A DNA stretch of 64,000 nucleotides, taken from Heyndrickxia sporothermodurans. GTDB lineage: Bacteria; Bacillota; Bacilli; Bacillales; Bacillaceae_C. The stretch covers positions 248,001 to 312,000 of the forward strand of contig BORH01000001.1 in assembly GCA_018333075.1 (NCBI GenBank), read 5' to 3'. Position numbers and translations under genes: made by a program. Positions 1 through 10,383 of this stretch are shown one piece after another. Numbering within the stretch: position 1 is the stretch's first letter; every line of letters begins with the position of its first letter. Under the pieces are notes generated by a model, which saw only the letters and a list, made by a program, of their open reading frames with translations, was not told the origin of the DNA and made no database searches.

Positions 1-1
1 C

Positions 2-1336
2 GCTTTGTCTATCGATTTAATAAATATTGCTCCATTGGATGATCTTCATCAACCAAAAGGCATGATAGGTAAAGCACAGGAATTGGCAGCAGAAGCATTC
101 GGAGCTGATCATACATTCTTCTCTGTTCAAGGAACCAGTGGTGCGATTATGGCTATGATTATGTCTGTTTGCGGCCCTGGTGATAAAATCATTGTCCCAA
201 GAAATGTTCATAAATCTGTCATGTCAGCAATTGTTTTTTCTGGAGCTATTCCTATTTTCATTCATCCAGAAATTGATCCAATCCTGGGTATTTCCCACGG
301 AATTACTCCAGAATCAGTTTCAAAGGCATTGCAGCAAAACCCTGATGCTAAAGGGGTTTTAGTTATTAACCCAACTTATTTTGGAATAGCGTGTGATTTG
401 AAAAAAATTGTTGAAATCGCTCATTCATATCAAGTCCCAGTACTTGTAGATGAAGCGCATGGGGTTCATATTCATTTTCATGATGAACTACCCGTTTCAG
501 CTATGCAGGCAGGTGCAGATATGGCTGCCACTAGTGTCCACAAACTTGGTGGTTCAATGACTCAAAGTTCCGTTTTAAATGTAAAAGAAGGATTGATTTC
601 TTCAAATCGTGTAGCAACCATATTAAGTATGCTAACAACGACATCAACTTCTTATTTACTTCTTGCCTCACTTGATGTTGCTCGAAAAAGACTTGCAACT
701 GAGGGGAAAGAATTATTAGATAAAACAATTAAGCTAGCTCAAGATGTGCGATCAAAAATAAACATGATTGATCATTTATATTGCGTAGGAAAAGAAATAC
801 TTGGTTCAAAAGCTACTTTCGGGATTGACCCGACAAAAATTATTATTTCCGTTAAGGATCTTGGAATAACCGGGTATGATGCAGAGAAATGGCTACGTGA
901 GGTTTATAATATAGAGGTTGAACTCTCAGATTTATATAATATTCTTTGTCTTATTACACCTGGAGATACTGAAAGAGAAGCTAATATATTAATAAAAGCC
1001 TTACAGCAACTTTCAGATCAGTTTTCACACTTATCTGGTTCAGTAAATGTTCAGGTAATGCTTCCTGATATTCCTGTTTTGTCTCTTACCCCAAGAGATG
1101 CATTTTATGCAGAAACAGAAGTAGTTCCTTTTGATGAATCTGCTGGCAGAATCATTGCGGAATTTATAATGGTTTATCCTCCGGGAATTCCAATTTTTAT
1201 ACCGGGTGAAATTATTACTGAAGAAAATTTAAAATATGTACGTAAAAATATTGAGGTTGGATTACCTGTCCAAGGACCTGAAGATTTTGAACTTAAAACT
1301 TTACGTGTTATTAAAGAACATAAGGCAATAAAATGA
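2..1336 (+). CDS. speA: Arginine decarboxylase (Orn/Lys/Arg decarboxylase family), 5'-truncated by window edge
   Basis: PLP-dependent arginine decarboxylase, first step of the agmatine route to putrescine/spermidine in Bacillus. The reading frame is open from base 2 (Ala-Leu-Ser-Ile-Asp), so the start lies before the window; the N-terminal ~40 residues of the ~490-residue family are missing. The PLP-binding region is clear: SVQGTSGA near the visible start, DEAHGVHIHFH, and the Schiff-base lysine in SVHKLGGS. The C-terminal Orn/Arg/Lys decarboxylase domain carries TPRDAFYA and YPPGIP. It is followed at once by a strong hairpin terminator and faces the convergent SR1P gene and pdh operon, the same order as speA-SR1-pdhD in B. 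subtilis. Confidence 0.95.
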   Translation, partial: ALSIDLINIAPLDDLHQPKGMIGKAQELAAEAFGADHTFFSVQGTSGAIMAMIMSVCGPGDKIIVPRNVHKSVMSAIVFSGAIPIFIHPEIDPILGISHGITPESVSKALQQNPDAKGVLVINPTYFGIACDLKKIVEIAHSYQVPVLVDEAHGVHIHFHDELPVSAMQAGADMAATSVHKLGGSMTQSSVLNVKEGLISSNRVATILSMLTTTSTSYLLLASLDVARKRLATEGKELLDKTIKLAQDVRSKINMIDHLYCVGKEILGSKATFGIDPTKIIISVKDLGITGYDAEKWLREVYNIEVELSDLYNILCLITPGDTEREANILIKALQQLSDQFSHLSGSVNVQVMLPDIPVLSLTPRDAFYAETEVVPFDESAGRIIAEFIMVYPPGIPIFIPGEIITEENLKYVRKNIEVGLPVQGPEDFELKTLRVIKEHKAIK

Positions 1337-1373
1337 CAGCTTTCTCCTAACGGAGAAAGCTGTTTGTATTTCA
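1337..1373. terminator. Intrinsic terminator after speA, shared with the convergent SR1-like RNA
   Basis: An 11-bp perfect stem (CAGCTTTCTCC / GGAGAAAGCTG) with TAAC loop starts one base after the speA stop and is followed on + by TTTGTATTTC. On the minus strand the same stem is followed by an imperfect T run (TCATTTTATT), so it could also end the SR1-like transcript. Confidence 0.85.
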
Positions 1374-1379
1374 AAAAAA

Positions 1380-1505
1380 TTATGCGTTTTCTTTTACATG
1401 ATCCTCATTATGGCATTTTTTACAATTAGAATATAAAACGGTTACTTTTTCATCCTCAAAATGTTCAATTATTTTATTACAATTTCGACAAACTAAAGTT
1501 CCCAT
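1380..1505 (-). CDS. SR1P-type GapA-binding peptide, 41 aa
   Basis: A 41-codon ORF preceded by a strong ribosome binding site (AGGAAGGGGATATTTAA before ATG). The peptide begins MGTLVCRNCNK, has a central HFEDEKVTVLY, and ends with a second cysteine pair (NCKKC). This matches from memory the 39-residue SR1P of B. subtilis (MGTIVCQDCN..., HYFEDEKVTTLY), which binds glyceraldehyde-3-phosphate dehydrogenase GapA and, through it, RNase J1. The two CxxC pairs could hold a metal. Position between speA and pdhD supports orthology. Too short for standard gene callers. A RNase J1 gene lies 9 kb away in this window. Confidence 0.85.
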   Translation of the reverse strand: MGTLVCRNCNKIIEHFEDEKVTVLYSNCKKCHNEDHVKENA

Positions 1506-1524
1506 TTAAATATCCCCTTCCTAA

Positions 1525-1538
1525 AGTAAACGTTTTCT
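1525..1538. promoter_or_regulatory. cre-like (CcpA) site ahead of the SR1P gene
   Basis: AGTAAACGTTTTCT matches the 14-bp cre pattern TGWAANCGNTNWCA on the opposite strand at 12 positions; both end bases differ. It lies about 20 bases upstream of the SR1P start codon, probably within or just after the promoter. SR1 of B. subtilis is glucose-controlled through CcpN and weakly CcpA. Confidence 0.4.
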
Positions 1539-1763
1539 TTCTACTTCTATAATAATACATACCAATAATTTTTTAAAGCCTAATTTGTATGTCGTTTTTA
1601 TACAATCATTCACATTAAGTATGACTAATATATCTTAAAGGCTATTAAAAGGTTGTATTATTTAGAAATAGTTATAAAAATTTAATCAATTGATTAATAA
1701 ACACTTACGGAGGGATGTTTTTAATACTACTAATATTAATAAATGAATAAACAAATTAGACAC

Positions 1764-2054
1764 TCATAAATGGCTTGTTAAAAAACCCATAAAACGGATA
1801 AATGAAAAAGGAGAAGGTAATATTTGTTGGAAAATAATTTGAAGTAAAAAATAGATAGATAAGCTTGAAATAGTAATCAGTATGGTCGCACGATTCGATT
1901 TCACAATCAATCTTGCTAATAAAAATGCTAAATAGAAAAAGACAATAAATACAATGATTCTATATATTAAATGATCCCTATTTGAAAGCCACACAGCTAG
2001 TGTGAAACCACTCCAGATAATTAACTGAAAAAGAAATGCCACATATTTTTTCAT
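1764..2054 (-). CDS. Small integral membrane protein, 96 aa, unknown
   Basis: Not recognised. The protein is strongly hydrophobic with about three membrane segments (residues ~5-22, ~31-50, ~56-75) and a short polar tail; MKK at the N terminus. The start ATG has a modest GGTGAT upstream. It lies alone between the SR1P gene and the pdh operon terminator. AT-rich like its neighbours. A real but uncharacterised membrane protein seems more likely than a chance frame because hydrophobic periodicity runs through the whole length. Confidence 0.6.
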   Translation of the reverse strand: MKKYVAFLFQLIIWSGFTLAVWLSNRDHLIYRIIVFIVFFYLAFLLARLIVKSNRATILITISSLSIYFLLQIIFQQILPSPFSFIRFMGFLTSHL

Positions 2055-2262
2055 AATATCACCAACAGATTATTTTGATGGTCGTCCCATTATTTTTTGA
2101 TAATAATAACCTAGGACATACTACTATTAATAATATGAGTCATACTACATATTTTAAAACCATTTTCTAAAAAAATCATGTATTTTTTTAGAAAATATCT
2201 ACATTCTAAAAATATGCATTACTTCAAAAAATCTTCAGCACTCATAGCAGTTTATTATGACA

Positions 2263-2304
2263 AAAAATACACCCCAATTGATAAAACAATTGGGGTGTAT
2301 TTTA
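2263..2304. terminator. Bidirectional terminator at the end of the pdh operon
   Basis: A 14-bp stem (ATACACCCCAATTG / CAATTGGGGTGTAT, loop ATAAAA) flanked by A and T runs, 22 bases past the pdhD stop on the minus strand. Confidence 0.85.
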
Positions 2305-2325
2305 ATTTAGAGTTTTTGGTAATAA

Positions 2326-3738
2326 TTATTTTACAATATGAATTGGAGTGCCTAGAGCAACTTCAGCAGCTTCCATTGTAATTTCACCTAATGTTGGATG
2401 TGCATGAATAGTCATTGCAATATCTTCAGCAGTCATTCCTGCTTCAATTGCAAGTCCAATTTCAGCGATCATGTCAGATGCATTTGCACCAGCAATTTGT
2501 CCACCAATCACTAAGCCATCTTCTTTGCGAGTAACAAGTTTTAAGAATCCATCAGTATTATTTAGTGCAAGTGCACGTCCATTAGCTGCAAATGGGAATT
2601 TAGCAGCAACGACTTCAATACCTTCATCTTTTGCTTGTTTCTCATTATAACCAACAGTTGCTAGTTCTGGCTCAGAGAATACTACTGCAGGAATTCCTAG
2701 GTAATCTATTTCAGAAGGGTGACCAGCAATAGCTTCTGCAGCAATTTTTCCTTCGTAGGATGCTTTATGTGCTAATTGTGGACCTTCAACGATATCACCA
2801 ATTGCATAAATGTTAGATACATTTGTACGGCATTGTTTATCAATTTTAACAAGACCACGATCAGTCATTTCAATACCGACTTGCTCTAAACCAATTTCAT
2901 CTGTATTTGGACGACGACCAACAGTTACTAGTACATAATCAGCTTCAATAGTTTTTTCTTCACCTTTAGCTTCATATTTTACAATAACACCGTCTTCGTT
3001 TTCTTCTACACCTTTTGCCATCGCATTCGTTACAATTTCTGCACCTTTTTTCTTTAAGTTACGAGAAACAAGTGTAGACATTTGTTTTTCAAAGCTTCCA
3101 GCAAATAGTTCTGAGCTACCTTCAAGAATCGTTACTTCAGTACCAAAATTAGCGTAAGCAGTTCCTAGTTCAACACCAATAACTCCACCGCCAATAATAA
3201 CTAATTTCTTAGGAATTTCAGGTAGGTTTAGTGCACCTGTTGAGTTAATTACACGTTTTGTATATTTAAATGTTGGAATTTCAACAGGACGGGAACCAGT
3301 AGCTAGAATAGCATTTTTAAATGTGTAAGTTTGAGCTGAGTTTTCGTCCATTACACGTAATGTATTCGCATCAACAAAGTATGCTTCACCTTTAACAATA
3401 TCTACTTTGTTTCCTTTTAAAAGACCTTGTACACCGCCAGTTAATTGTTTTACAACTTTTCCTTTCCATTCTTGCACCTTAGAAAAGTCAACTGTAACAT
3501 TCTCTGCAGAAATACCGATATCATCAGAATGTTTTGCAGTTTCATAACGGTGTGCAGCAGTAATTAAAGCTTTTGAAGGAATACAACCAACATTTAAACA
3601 AACTCCTCCAAGCTCGCCTTTTTCAACAATTGTTACTTTTTGTCCTAATTGAGCAGCACGAATAGCAGCAACATATCCTCCAGGACCTGCTCCGATAACT
3701 ATAGTATCTGTTTCGATTGGGAAATCTCCAACTACCAT
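2326..3738 (-). CDS. pdhD: Dihydrolipoamide dehydrogenase (E3) of pyruvate dehydrogenase
   Basis: FAD-dependent E3, reoxidising dihydrolipoamide and reducing NAD+. 470 residues, the usual length. Visible: N-terminal FAD Rossmann motif [10 protein letters not shown], redox disulfide [14 protein letters not shown] (C..x4..C), NAD-binding [12 protein letters not shown], second FAD motif YAIGDIV, and the C-terminal interface HAHPTLGE with the catalytic His-Glu pair. Start ATG has GGAGGCG upstream. Last gene of pdhA-B-C-D; four bases separate it from the pdhC stop, so it is cotranscribed. Confidence 0.97.
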   Translation of the reverse strand: MVVGDFPIETDTIVIGAGPGGYVAAIRAAQLGQKVTIVEKGELGGVCLNVGCIPSKALITAAHRYETAKHSDDIGISAENVTVDFSKVQEWKGKVVKQLTGGVQGLLKGNKVDIVKGEAYFVDANTLRVMDENSAQTYTFKNAILATGSRPVEIPTFKYTKRVINSTGALNLPEIPKKLVIIGGGVIGVELGTAYANFGTEVTILEGSSELFAGSFEKQMSTLVSRNLKKKGAEIVTNAMAKGVEENEDGVIVKYEAKGEEKTIEADYVLVTVGRRPNTDEIGLEQVGIEMTDRGLVKIDKQCRTNVSNIYAIGDIVEGPQLAHKASYEGKIAAEAIAGHPSEIDYLGIPAVVFSEPELATVGYNEKQAKDEGIEVVAAKFPFAANGRALALNNTDGFLKLVTRKEDGLVIGGQIAGANASDMIAEIGLAIEAGMTAEDIAMTIHAHPTLGEITMEAAEVALGTPIHIVK

Positions 3739-3742
3739 TTTA

Positions 3743-5044
3743 TTACGCCTCCATTAATAATAATTCAGGATCGTTCAATAGACGCTTGATATGGTTGAGC
3801 GCATATTGAGCGGTAGCTCCATCGATAATTCGATGATCAAAGCTCAATGATAATGCTAACACAGGTGCAGCTACAATTTCACCATTTTTTACTACAGGTT
3901 TTTCAGAAATTCGACCGATACCTAAAATTGCTACTTCAGGGTGATTAATTACTGGAGTAAACCATTGCCCACCCGCAGAACCAATATTTGTAATTGTACA
4001 AGAAGCACCCTTCATTTCGTTAGGAGCTAATTTTCCTTCACGAGCTTTACCAGCTAATTCATTAATCTCTTGAGATACAGAGAAAACAGATTTACGATCT
4101 GCATTTTTTACTACAGGAACTAACAAGCCTTTTTCAGTATCTGCTGCAATCCCAATATTATAATAATGCTTTTGAACAATTTCTCCAGCTGCATCATCAA
4201 TTGAAGTATTTAATGTAGGATACTCACGTAAGGCACTTACTAAAGCCTTAACGACATATGGTAAGAAGGTAAGTTTAATTCCCTTTTCAGCAGCAATTTC
4301 TTTAAATTTCTTACGATGAGCCACAAGCTTAGTCACATCTACTTCATCCATTAAAGTAACATGCGGTGCTGTTTGCTTAGAATGAACCATTGCTTTTGCA
4401 ATAGCTTTTCTTATTCCGCTCATTTTTTCACGTGTTTCTGGGAATTCACCTTCAGGAATAACTACTTGCGGAGCAGTTACTGTAGGTTCTGATTTAACTT
4501 CTTCTTGTTGTCCTACTTCTTCTTGTACAGAAGCTGGAGCTCCACCATTAATAAATGCATCGATATCCGTTTTCAATACACGTGAATTATCTCCACTACC
4601 TTGAACTAATCGTATATCTACGCCTTTTTCACGCGCGTATTTACGTACGGACGGCATAGCAATCACACGTTTATTTGGTTCAGCTGTTTCATTTGATGGT
4701 GCAGTTGCTTTTTCTTCTGTTTTTGTTGCTTGTTCAGAAGCTTCTTCTGTTTTTTCTGCTTCATTTTGATGTCCATGATCACCTTTAAATTGTAAGTTTT
4801 CATATCCAGGAGCATCAAATTTAATTAATACGTCACCAACAATTGCCACAGTACCTTCTTCTACTAAAATATCTTCAACAGTACCTGCTACTGGAGAAGG
4901 AATTTCAACTACAGCTTTATCATTTTGTACTTCGCATAGTACATCGTCTTCTGCTACTTTATCGCCTGGTTTTACAAACCATTTTACGATTTCACCTTCA
5001 TGAATTCCTTCACCGATGTCTGGTAGTCTAAATTCGAATGACAA
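3743..5044 (-). CDS. pdhC: Dihydrolipoamide acetyltransferase (E2) of pyruvate dehydrogenase
   Basis: E2 core of the complex, 433 residues. One N-terminal lipoyl domain (residues ~1-78) with lipoylated lysine in NDKAV; an Ala/Glu/Thr-rich linker (~85-125); peripheral subunit-binding domain (~128-165, [15 protein letters not shown]); a second flexible linker; and the catalytic acetyltransferase domain (~200-433) ending with the active-site HRIIDG. The start is TTG, fixed by AGGAGGGTG eight or so bases upstream; pdhB and pdhC are 106 bases apart, unlike the tight pdhA-B and pdhC-D junctions. Confidence 0.96.
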   Translation of the reverse strand: MSFEFRLPDIGEGIHEGEIVKWFVKPGDKVAEDDVLCEVQNDKAVVEIPSPVAGTVEDILVEEGTVAIVGDVLIKFDAPGYENLQFKGDHGHQNEAEKTEEASEQATKTEEKATAPSNETAEPNKRVIAMPSVRKYAREKGVDIRLVQGSGDNSRVLKTDIDAFINGGAPASVQEEVGQQEEVKSEPTVTAPQVVIPEGEFPETREKMSGIRKAIAKAMVHSKQTAPHVTLMDEVDVTKLVAHRKKFKEIAAEKGIKLTFLPYVVKALVSALREYPTLNTSIDDAAGEIVQKHYYNIGIAADTEKGLLVPVVKNADRKSVFSVSQEINELAGKAREGKLAPNEMKGASCTITNIGSAGGQWFTPVINHPEVAILGIGRISEKPVVKNGEIVAAPVLALSLSFDHRIIDGATAQYALNHIKRLLNDPELLLMEA

Positions 5045-5150
5045 GATTGTTCACCCTCCTATATAAATCAATTTTATTGATACTGCCATTTATATAGCAG
5101 TTTAAGATTAGAACAGCCCTTCACCTTATCATGAAAGGCCATCCATTTTA

Positions 5151-6128
5151 TTAAAAAGTAAGTACTTTTTTAGCTGTTTCAATAATATCTTTATAATTAG
5201 GTAACCATACAGACTCCGCTTGAGAGAACGGATATACTGTGTCTGCTGCTGCTACGCGTAAAACAGGTGCTTCTAAGCTAAGAATTGCTCGTTCATTAAT
5301 TTCAGCAATAACATTTGCAGCTATACCAGCTTGCTTTTGAGCTTCTTGAACGACTATTGCACGATTTGTTTTCTCAACAGATGCTACAATAGTATCAACA
5401 TCTAATGGACTAACAGTACGTAAATCAACCACTTCAACAGAATAGCCTTCCTTTTCAAGCTCTTCAGCTGCTTTTAATGATTCATGAACCATTGCCCCAT
5501 AAGTAATGATAGAAAGATCTTTTCCTTCGCGTTTTACATCCGCTTTACCAAGTGGAATTGTATATTCTTCCTCTGGTACTTCTTGACGGAAAGAGCGATA
5601 CAATTTCATATGCTCTAAGAAAATGACTGGATCATTATCTCTGATAGAAGAAATTAATAACCCTTTTGCATCATATGGTGTAGAAGGAATAACAACTTTT
5701 AATCCTGGTTGCTGAGCAACTAATCCTTCTAAACTATCTGCATGGAGCTCTGGAGTATGAACACCGCCTCCAAATGGTGAGCGAATCGTAATTGGAGCAT
5801 TTAGGCTTCCACCTGTACGGTAACGCCAGCGTGCCATTTGTCCACTAACAGAATCCATAACTTCGTATAAGAAGCCAAAGAATTGGATTTCAGGTACTGG
5901 ACGATATCCTTGTAAAGTTAAACCAATAGCAAGTCCACCGATTCCTGATTCTGCTAATGGAGTATCAAATACACGTTCTTCGCCGAATTCTTTATGAAGA
6001 CCTTCAGTTGCACGGAATACGCCGCCGTTAACGCCAACGTCTTCACCGAAAACTAAAACATTTTCATCATTACGTAATTCAGTACGTAATGCGTCGGTGA
6101 TTGCTTGAATCATTGTCATTTGCGCCAT
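5151..6128 (-). CDS. pdhB: Pyruvate dehydrogenase E1 beta subunit
   Basis: Beta chain of the thiamine-diphosphate E1 heterotetramer, 325 residues as usual. Transketolase pyrimidine domain at the N terminus ([30 protein letters not shown]) with the conserved Glu that activates TPP; C-terminal transketolase domain with [16 protein letters not shown] and [11 protein letters not shown]. Three bases separate its start from the pdhA stop, so translation is probably coupled. Confidence 0.97.
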   Translation of the reverse strand: MAQMTMIQAITDALRTELRNDENVLVFGEDVGVNGGVFRATEGLHKEFGEERVFDTPLAESGIGGLAIGLTLQGYRPVPEIQFFGFLYEVMDSVSGQMARWRYRTGGSLNAPITIRSPFGGGVHTPELHADSLEGLVAQQPGLKVVIPSTPYDAKGLLISSIRDNDPVIFLEHMKLYRSFRQEVPEEEYTIPLGKADVKREGKDLSIITYGAMVHESLKAAEELEKEGYSVEVVDLRTVSPLDVDTIVASVEKTNRAIVVQEAQKQAGIAANVIAEINERAILSLEAPVLRVAAADTVYPFSQAESVWLPNYKDIIETAKKVLTF

Positions 6129-6131
6129 GGC

Positions 6132-7768
<1,637 letters not shown>

Positions 7769-8413
7769 CTAGCTAATTTTAATTTGTGTATCTTTATAAA
7801 ATTTTGATTTTTGTTCATTAAACTTTTTAGTGTTCTTATTAAAGAGTTGATTCATTTTTAAGACTTCCGAATACGCTTTATTTGATAATTGAATTTGCTT
7901 TTCTAACTCTCCAATTTGTAGCTTTTTATCTTTCATCATTTGATAAAGCTTCATATTAGTATCAATTCCATGTAAATAAGCTTTATACAATTTTTCATGA
8001 GTTTCATATCGTTTTTCCATTAATTTCTGGAGTTGAGTCGCTTCCTTCTTAGTTTTTTCCGAAGCGATTTTTCTTATATGGCTCTTTATTTTTGAAAATT
8101 CTTTCTTAGAAGACAGGATAGATGCTTGTTCGATTTTCATTTTTTCCTTCCGTTTCTCTAAATTTTCTATTGCTTCATTAGACAATTTTACGATTTTATC
8201 CATATCCTTTATACCGAGATTAATAATCTTATCAAATAATCTTTGTTCCTGTGTTTCTAATTCCATTAAAGGTTTTTGTTGCTTATCAAAATCTTTTTCT
8301 TTAGCGACAGTTTGTTCTAAAATATGGTATATTTTTTCTTCTGGTGTTGCTTGACAAGCCGATAATATAACCAATGCAAAAATAATCATCAACCAAATCT
8401 TGTAATTTGTCAT
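7769..8413 (-). CDS. ykyA: YkyA-type putative cell-wall-binding lipoprotein
   Basis: Secreted lipoprotein of unknown role, conserved in Bacillus next to pdhA. Signal peptide with lipobox LSAC (Cys about residue 20 from the chosen ATG). The mature part is almost entirely charged alpha helix with Glu/Lys/Gln-rich heptads, i.e. coiled coil (~residues 35-205). I chose the ATG at 8413 rather than the upstream in-frame TTG because GAGGGAGG sits 8 bases before it and the TTG lies inside that site. The peptide deformylase gene usually near it in B. subtilis is absent here. Confidence 0.85.
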   Translation of the reverse strand: MTNYKIWLMIIFALVILSACQATPEEKIYHILEQTVAKEKDFDKQQKPLMELETQEQRLFDKIINLGIKDMDKIVKLSNEAIENLEKRKEKMKIEQASILSSKKEFSKIKSHIRKIASEKTKKEATQLQKLMEKRYETHEKLYKAYLHGIDTNMKLYQMMKDKKLQIGELEKQIQLSNKAYSEVLKMNQLFNKNTKKFNEQKSKFYKDTQIKIS

Positions 8414-8643
8414 TAAAAAATCCTCCCTCAATTGCAGTACCTAGGATATATTGATTATTTTGAACATTAATAATAGTAATGGAATTGGGTATTGTGCTCA
8501 TCCTACTTTACTAGTTAGAAACTAATTGCACATTTGTAAATGATTATTCTATATCAATTAATAATATGATAGATTTTTCTTCTATGAATTTTACTTTATA
8601 TATTAAATTGAAATCTAATACAAAATAGAATTTTAAGAACAAA

Positions 8644-8805
8644 TGCGCAAGCGCCTTAACCAACCCCGACAAGCAAATCTTCTTTCACCAATGAAGTCTG
8701 CACTTTGACTTTATTGGGAAAGTCCAAATACCGATTTTCCTCGGTGAAAGATTATTTGACCTCGAGGGGGCTAGGCGCTAGAGCTGGACGTAGACTTTCC
8801 CATAG
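8644..8805. repeat. Interspersed Bacillaceae-type intergenic repeat, imperfect dyad
   Basis: The stretch stands out by base composition (GC-rich blocks in an AT-rich spacer) and by nested symmetry: GCGCAAGCGCCTT...CCCCGACAAGC at one end and ACCTCGAGGGGGCTAGGCGCT at the other, with inner arms TCTTTCACC / GGTGAAAGA. The pattern AAGCGCCT...CCCCGACAAGC...GGGGCTAGGCGCTAGAGCTGGACGT resembles, from memory, repetitive non-coding units scattered through Bacillus genomes. Only one copy is in this window. Confidence 0.65.
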
Positions 8806-8850
8806 GGAAGTTATCCACAAGCTAATTTTTTATAATTTACTGCGTATAAC

Positions 8851-8881
8851 AAAAAAATAGCCGAGCATTTGTGCTCGGCAT
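8851..8881 (-). terminator. Terminator of ykrA
   Basis: GCCGAGCA / TGCTCGGC 8-bp stem, TTTG loop, followed on the minus strand by TATTTTTTT. Confidence 0.88.
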
Positions 8882-8900
8882 ACTTTTTGAATTTATATTT

Positions 8901-9671
8901 TTAAATAAGATTAAAATGCCTTAAACCTTTATAGATTCCTTCCTCAGTTACATCTGAGGTAATATAATTTGCATGTAGCTTAACTTTCTCGCTAGCATTC
9001 CCCATAGCTACGCCTGTTCCAACTGCTTCTAGCATTTCAATATCATTTAAACCATCACCAAAAGCATATACATCAGCTAGATTGAATCCAAGTTTTTCTA
9101 TCAATTTTTTTATTCCTTCTGCCTTTGATCCTCCACTAGGCAATACATCCATCGACATTTCATGCCAACGAATAAAATCAAAGGATTTAAATTTATCTAA
9201 ATATAAACACTCAGCATTCTCTTCACAAAACAACAGTGCTTGATATATTTCTCGATCAATATAGAAATCAGGATCACATGTTGGAAGTTGTAATTTCAAA
9301 CTACTAATGCTATCGATAATAGAAGGATGGTTCGCTTCATTTGATGTCATTGTACTTTCATTTAAATAAACCATTGGATGCTTATAATTCGCTGAATAAT
9401 TGGTTAAATTCTTTATTTCTATTGAATTTAATGGGTTTTTATAAATTACATTATTTTCAAAAACAACATATTGTCCATTAAATGAAATATACGAATCAAT
9501 CTCCAATTCCTCTCTTAAATCTTTAAACATAAACGGAGCACGTCCCGTAGCAATAGCCACAAATACTCCATTTTTTTTTAATTGGTCAATCGCTTTCTTA
9601 GTAGACTTGGGCAGCTTTTTTTCATGATCTAATAAGGTTCCGTCAATATCAAAAAACACAATTTTATTCAT
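8901..9671 (-). CDS. ykrA: Cof-type HAD-superfamily phosphatase YkrA
   Basis: Cytoplasmic HAD hydrolase of the Cof/IIB type, likely acting on sugar phosphates or FMN/PLP-like substrates; exact substrate unknown. 256 residues. Motif I DIDGTLLD (nucleophile D8, acid D10), motif II TGRAP, motif III lysine in GGSKAEGIKKL, motif IV GDGLNDIEML. The neighbour position next to ykyA and pdhA is as in B. subtilis ykrA. Confidence 0.85.
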   Translation of the reverse strand: MNKIVFFDIDGTLLDHEKKLPKSTKKAIDQLKKNGVFVAIATGRAPFMFKDLREELEIDSYISFNGQYVVFENNVIYKNPLNSIEIKNLTNYSANYKHPMVYLNESTMTSNEANHPSIIDSISSLKLQLPTCDPDFYIDREIYQALLFCEENAECLYLDKFKSFDFIRWHEMSMDVLPSGGSKAEGIKKLIEKLGFNLADVYAFGDGLNDIEMLEAVGTGVAMGNASEKVKLHANYITSDVTEEGIYKGLRHFNLI

Positions 9672-9912
9672 TATTTTATTCCTCTTACTTTCAAAATATA
9701 TTTATTCTTTAGTAATTCAGCTATTTTAACATAAGAATAAAAAATTTGAGAAATTAAATGTATATTAGGAGTATTCACTAATCGATCGCGGGAAAATAAC
9801 TATAATTATCCATTATATAAACTTGTACAATTACATATAATAGACTTAAGATGCTATGGTCGCCTTTACATTCCGCAAAATAACATTAAAATAGAAATAG
9901 GAGTGAACTTCC

Positions 9913-9987
9913 ATGTTAAATAGACTTAGAAAAAAATTAGTCAAACAATGGAAAGAATTGCTAAAGAATAAAAAATTGGTTGCATAA
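9913..9987 (+). CDS. Candidate 24-aa basic peptide upstream of rpoY-rnjA
   Basis: ATG preceded by AGGAG nine bases upstream; 24 codons, sequence rich in Lys/Leu (MLNRLRKKLVKQWKELLKNK...), which would form an amphipathic basic helix. An imperfect hairpin (ATCCCTC / GAGGGAT, 9995-10015) follows directly. Not recognised. Could be a real small protein or a chance short frame; conservation upstream of rpoY in relatives would decide. Confidence 0.4.
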   Translation: MLNRLRKKLVKQWKELLKNKKLVA

Positions 9988-10095
9988 ATTTTATATCCCT
10001 CAAATATAGAGGGATGATTCTATATCCCTTTTAAAGAAGTTCCCCTGCAAATGTCATAGCAAGCAAAATACCTTAAAAACTTGTAATGAAAAAAC

Positions 10096-10124
10096 ATGAA
10101 AAAGTTGTTAACTTTTTATATAAT
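10096..10124 (+). promoter_or_regulatory. Probable sigma-A promoter of rpoY-rnjA
   Basis: -10 TATAAT at 10119-10124 and a weak -35 ATGAAA 17 bases upstream, about 40 bases before the rpoY start. Confidence 0.45.
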
Positions 10125-10162
10125 AGAAAAAGTTACATTTGACAACGGAGTAAGGAGAGAGA

Positions 10163-10378
10163 ATGATGATTTATAAAGTTTATTTCCAAGAAAGTAAAAC
10201 TCAAGTTCCTGTTCGTGAGAAAACGAAAACAATTTATGTTGAGGGAGCTTCAGAAAGAGCAGTACGTCAATCATTAAAAAACCGTCAAATTAATATTGAA
10301 TACGTACAACTTCTTGAAGGATCGTATTTAGAATACGAGAAAGAACATGAAAATTTTGAACTATTGGAGACTAGATAA
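10163..10378 (+). CDS. rpoY: RNA polymerase epsilon subunit
   Basis: Small auxiliary subunit of Firmicutes RNA polymerase (formerly YkzG, DUF1447). About 70 residues, with the characteristic IYKVYFQ start, [14 protein letters not shown] and [14 protein letters not shown] end. Two consecutive ATG codons follow AAGGAGAGAGA; the second (10166) gives the MIYKV start seen in B. subtilis. The gene ends five bases before rnjA, and the two form the usual operon linking RNA polymerase with RNase J1. Confidence 0.93.
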   Translation: MMIYKVYFQESKTQVPVREKTKTIYVEGASERAVRQSLKNRQINIEYVQLLEGSYLEYEKEHENFELLETR

Positions 10379-10383
10379 ACTAT

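Larger units (their letters stand above)
1337..1541 (-). ncRNA. Candidate SR1-like dual-function regulatory RNA
   Basis: SR1 in B. subtilis is a roughly 200-nt RNA between speA and pdhD that pairs with ahrC mRNA and also encodes the peptide SR1P. Here the same intergenic position holds an SR1P-type ORF on the same relative strand, ended by the speA terminator hairpin. The 5' end is only a guess, from a TATTAT-type -10 near 1549-1554; no good -35 was seen. RNA boundaries and any ahrC pairing are inference. Confidence 0.45.

Noticed and set aside
17-211. Open frame on the minus strand inside speA
   Set aside because: Lies wholly within a strongly conserved gene on the other strand, with no ribosome site.
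2178-2381. 67-aa open frame on + across the pdh terminator
   Set aside because: Runs through a terminator hairpin into antisense pdhD; composition is random AT-rich and no ribosome site is present.
8301-8501. 66-aa minus-strand frame upstream of ykyA
   Set aside because: Overlaps ykyA in another frame and includes its ribosome site; ykyA has signal peptide and lipobox, so it is the real gene.
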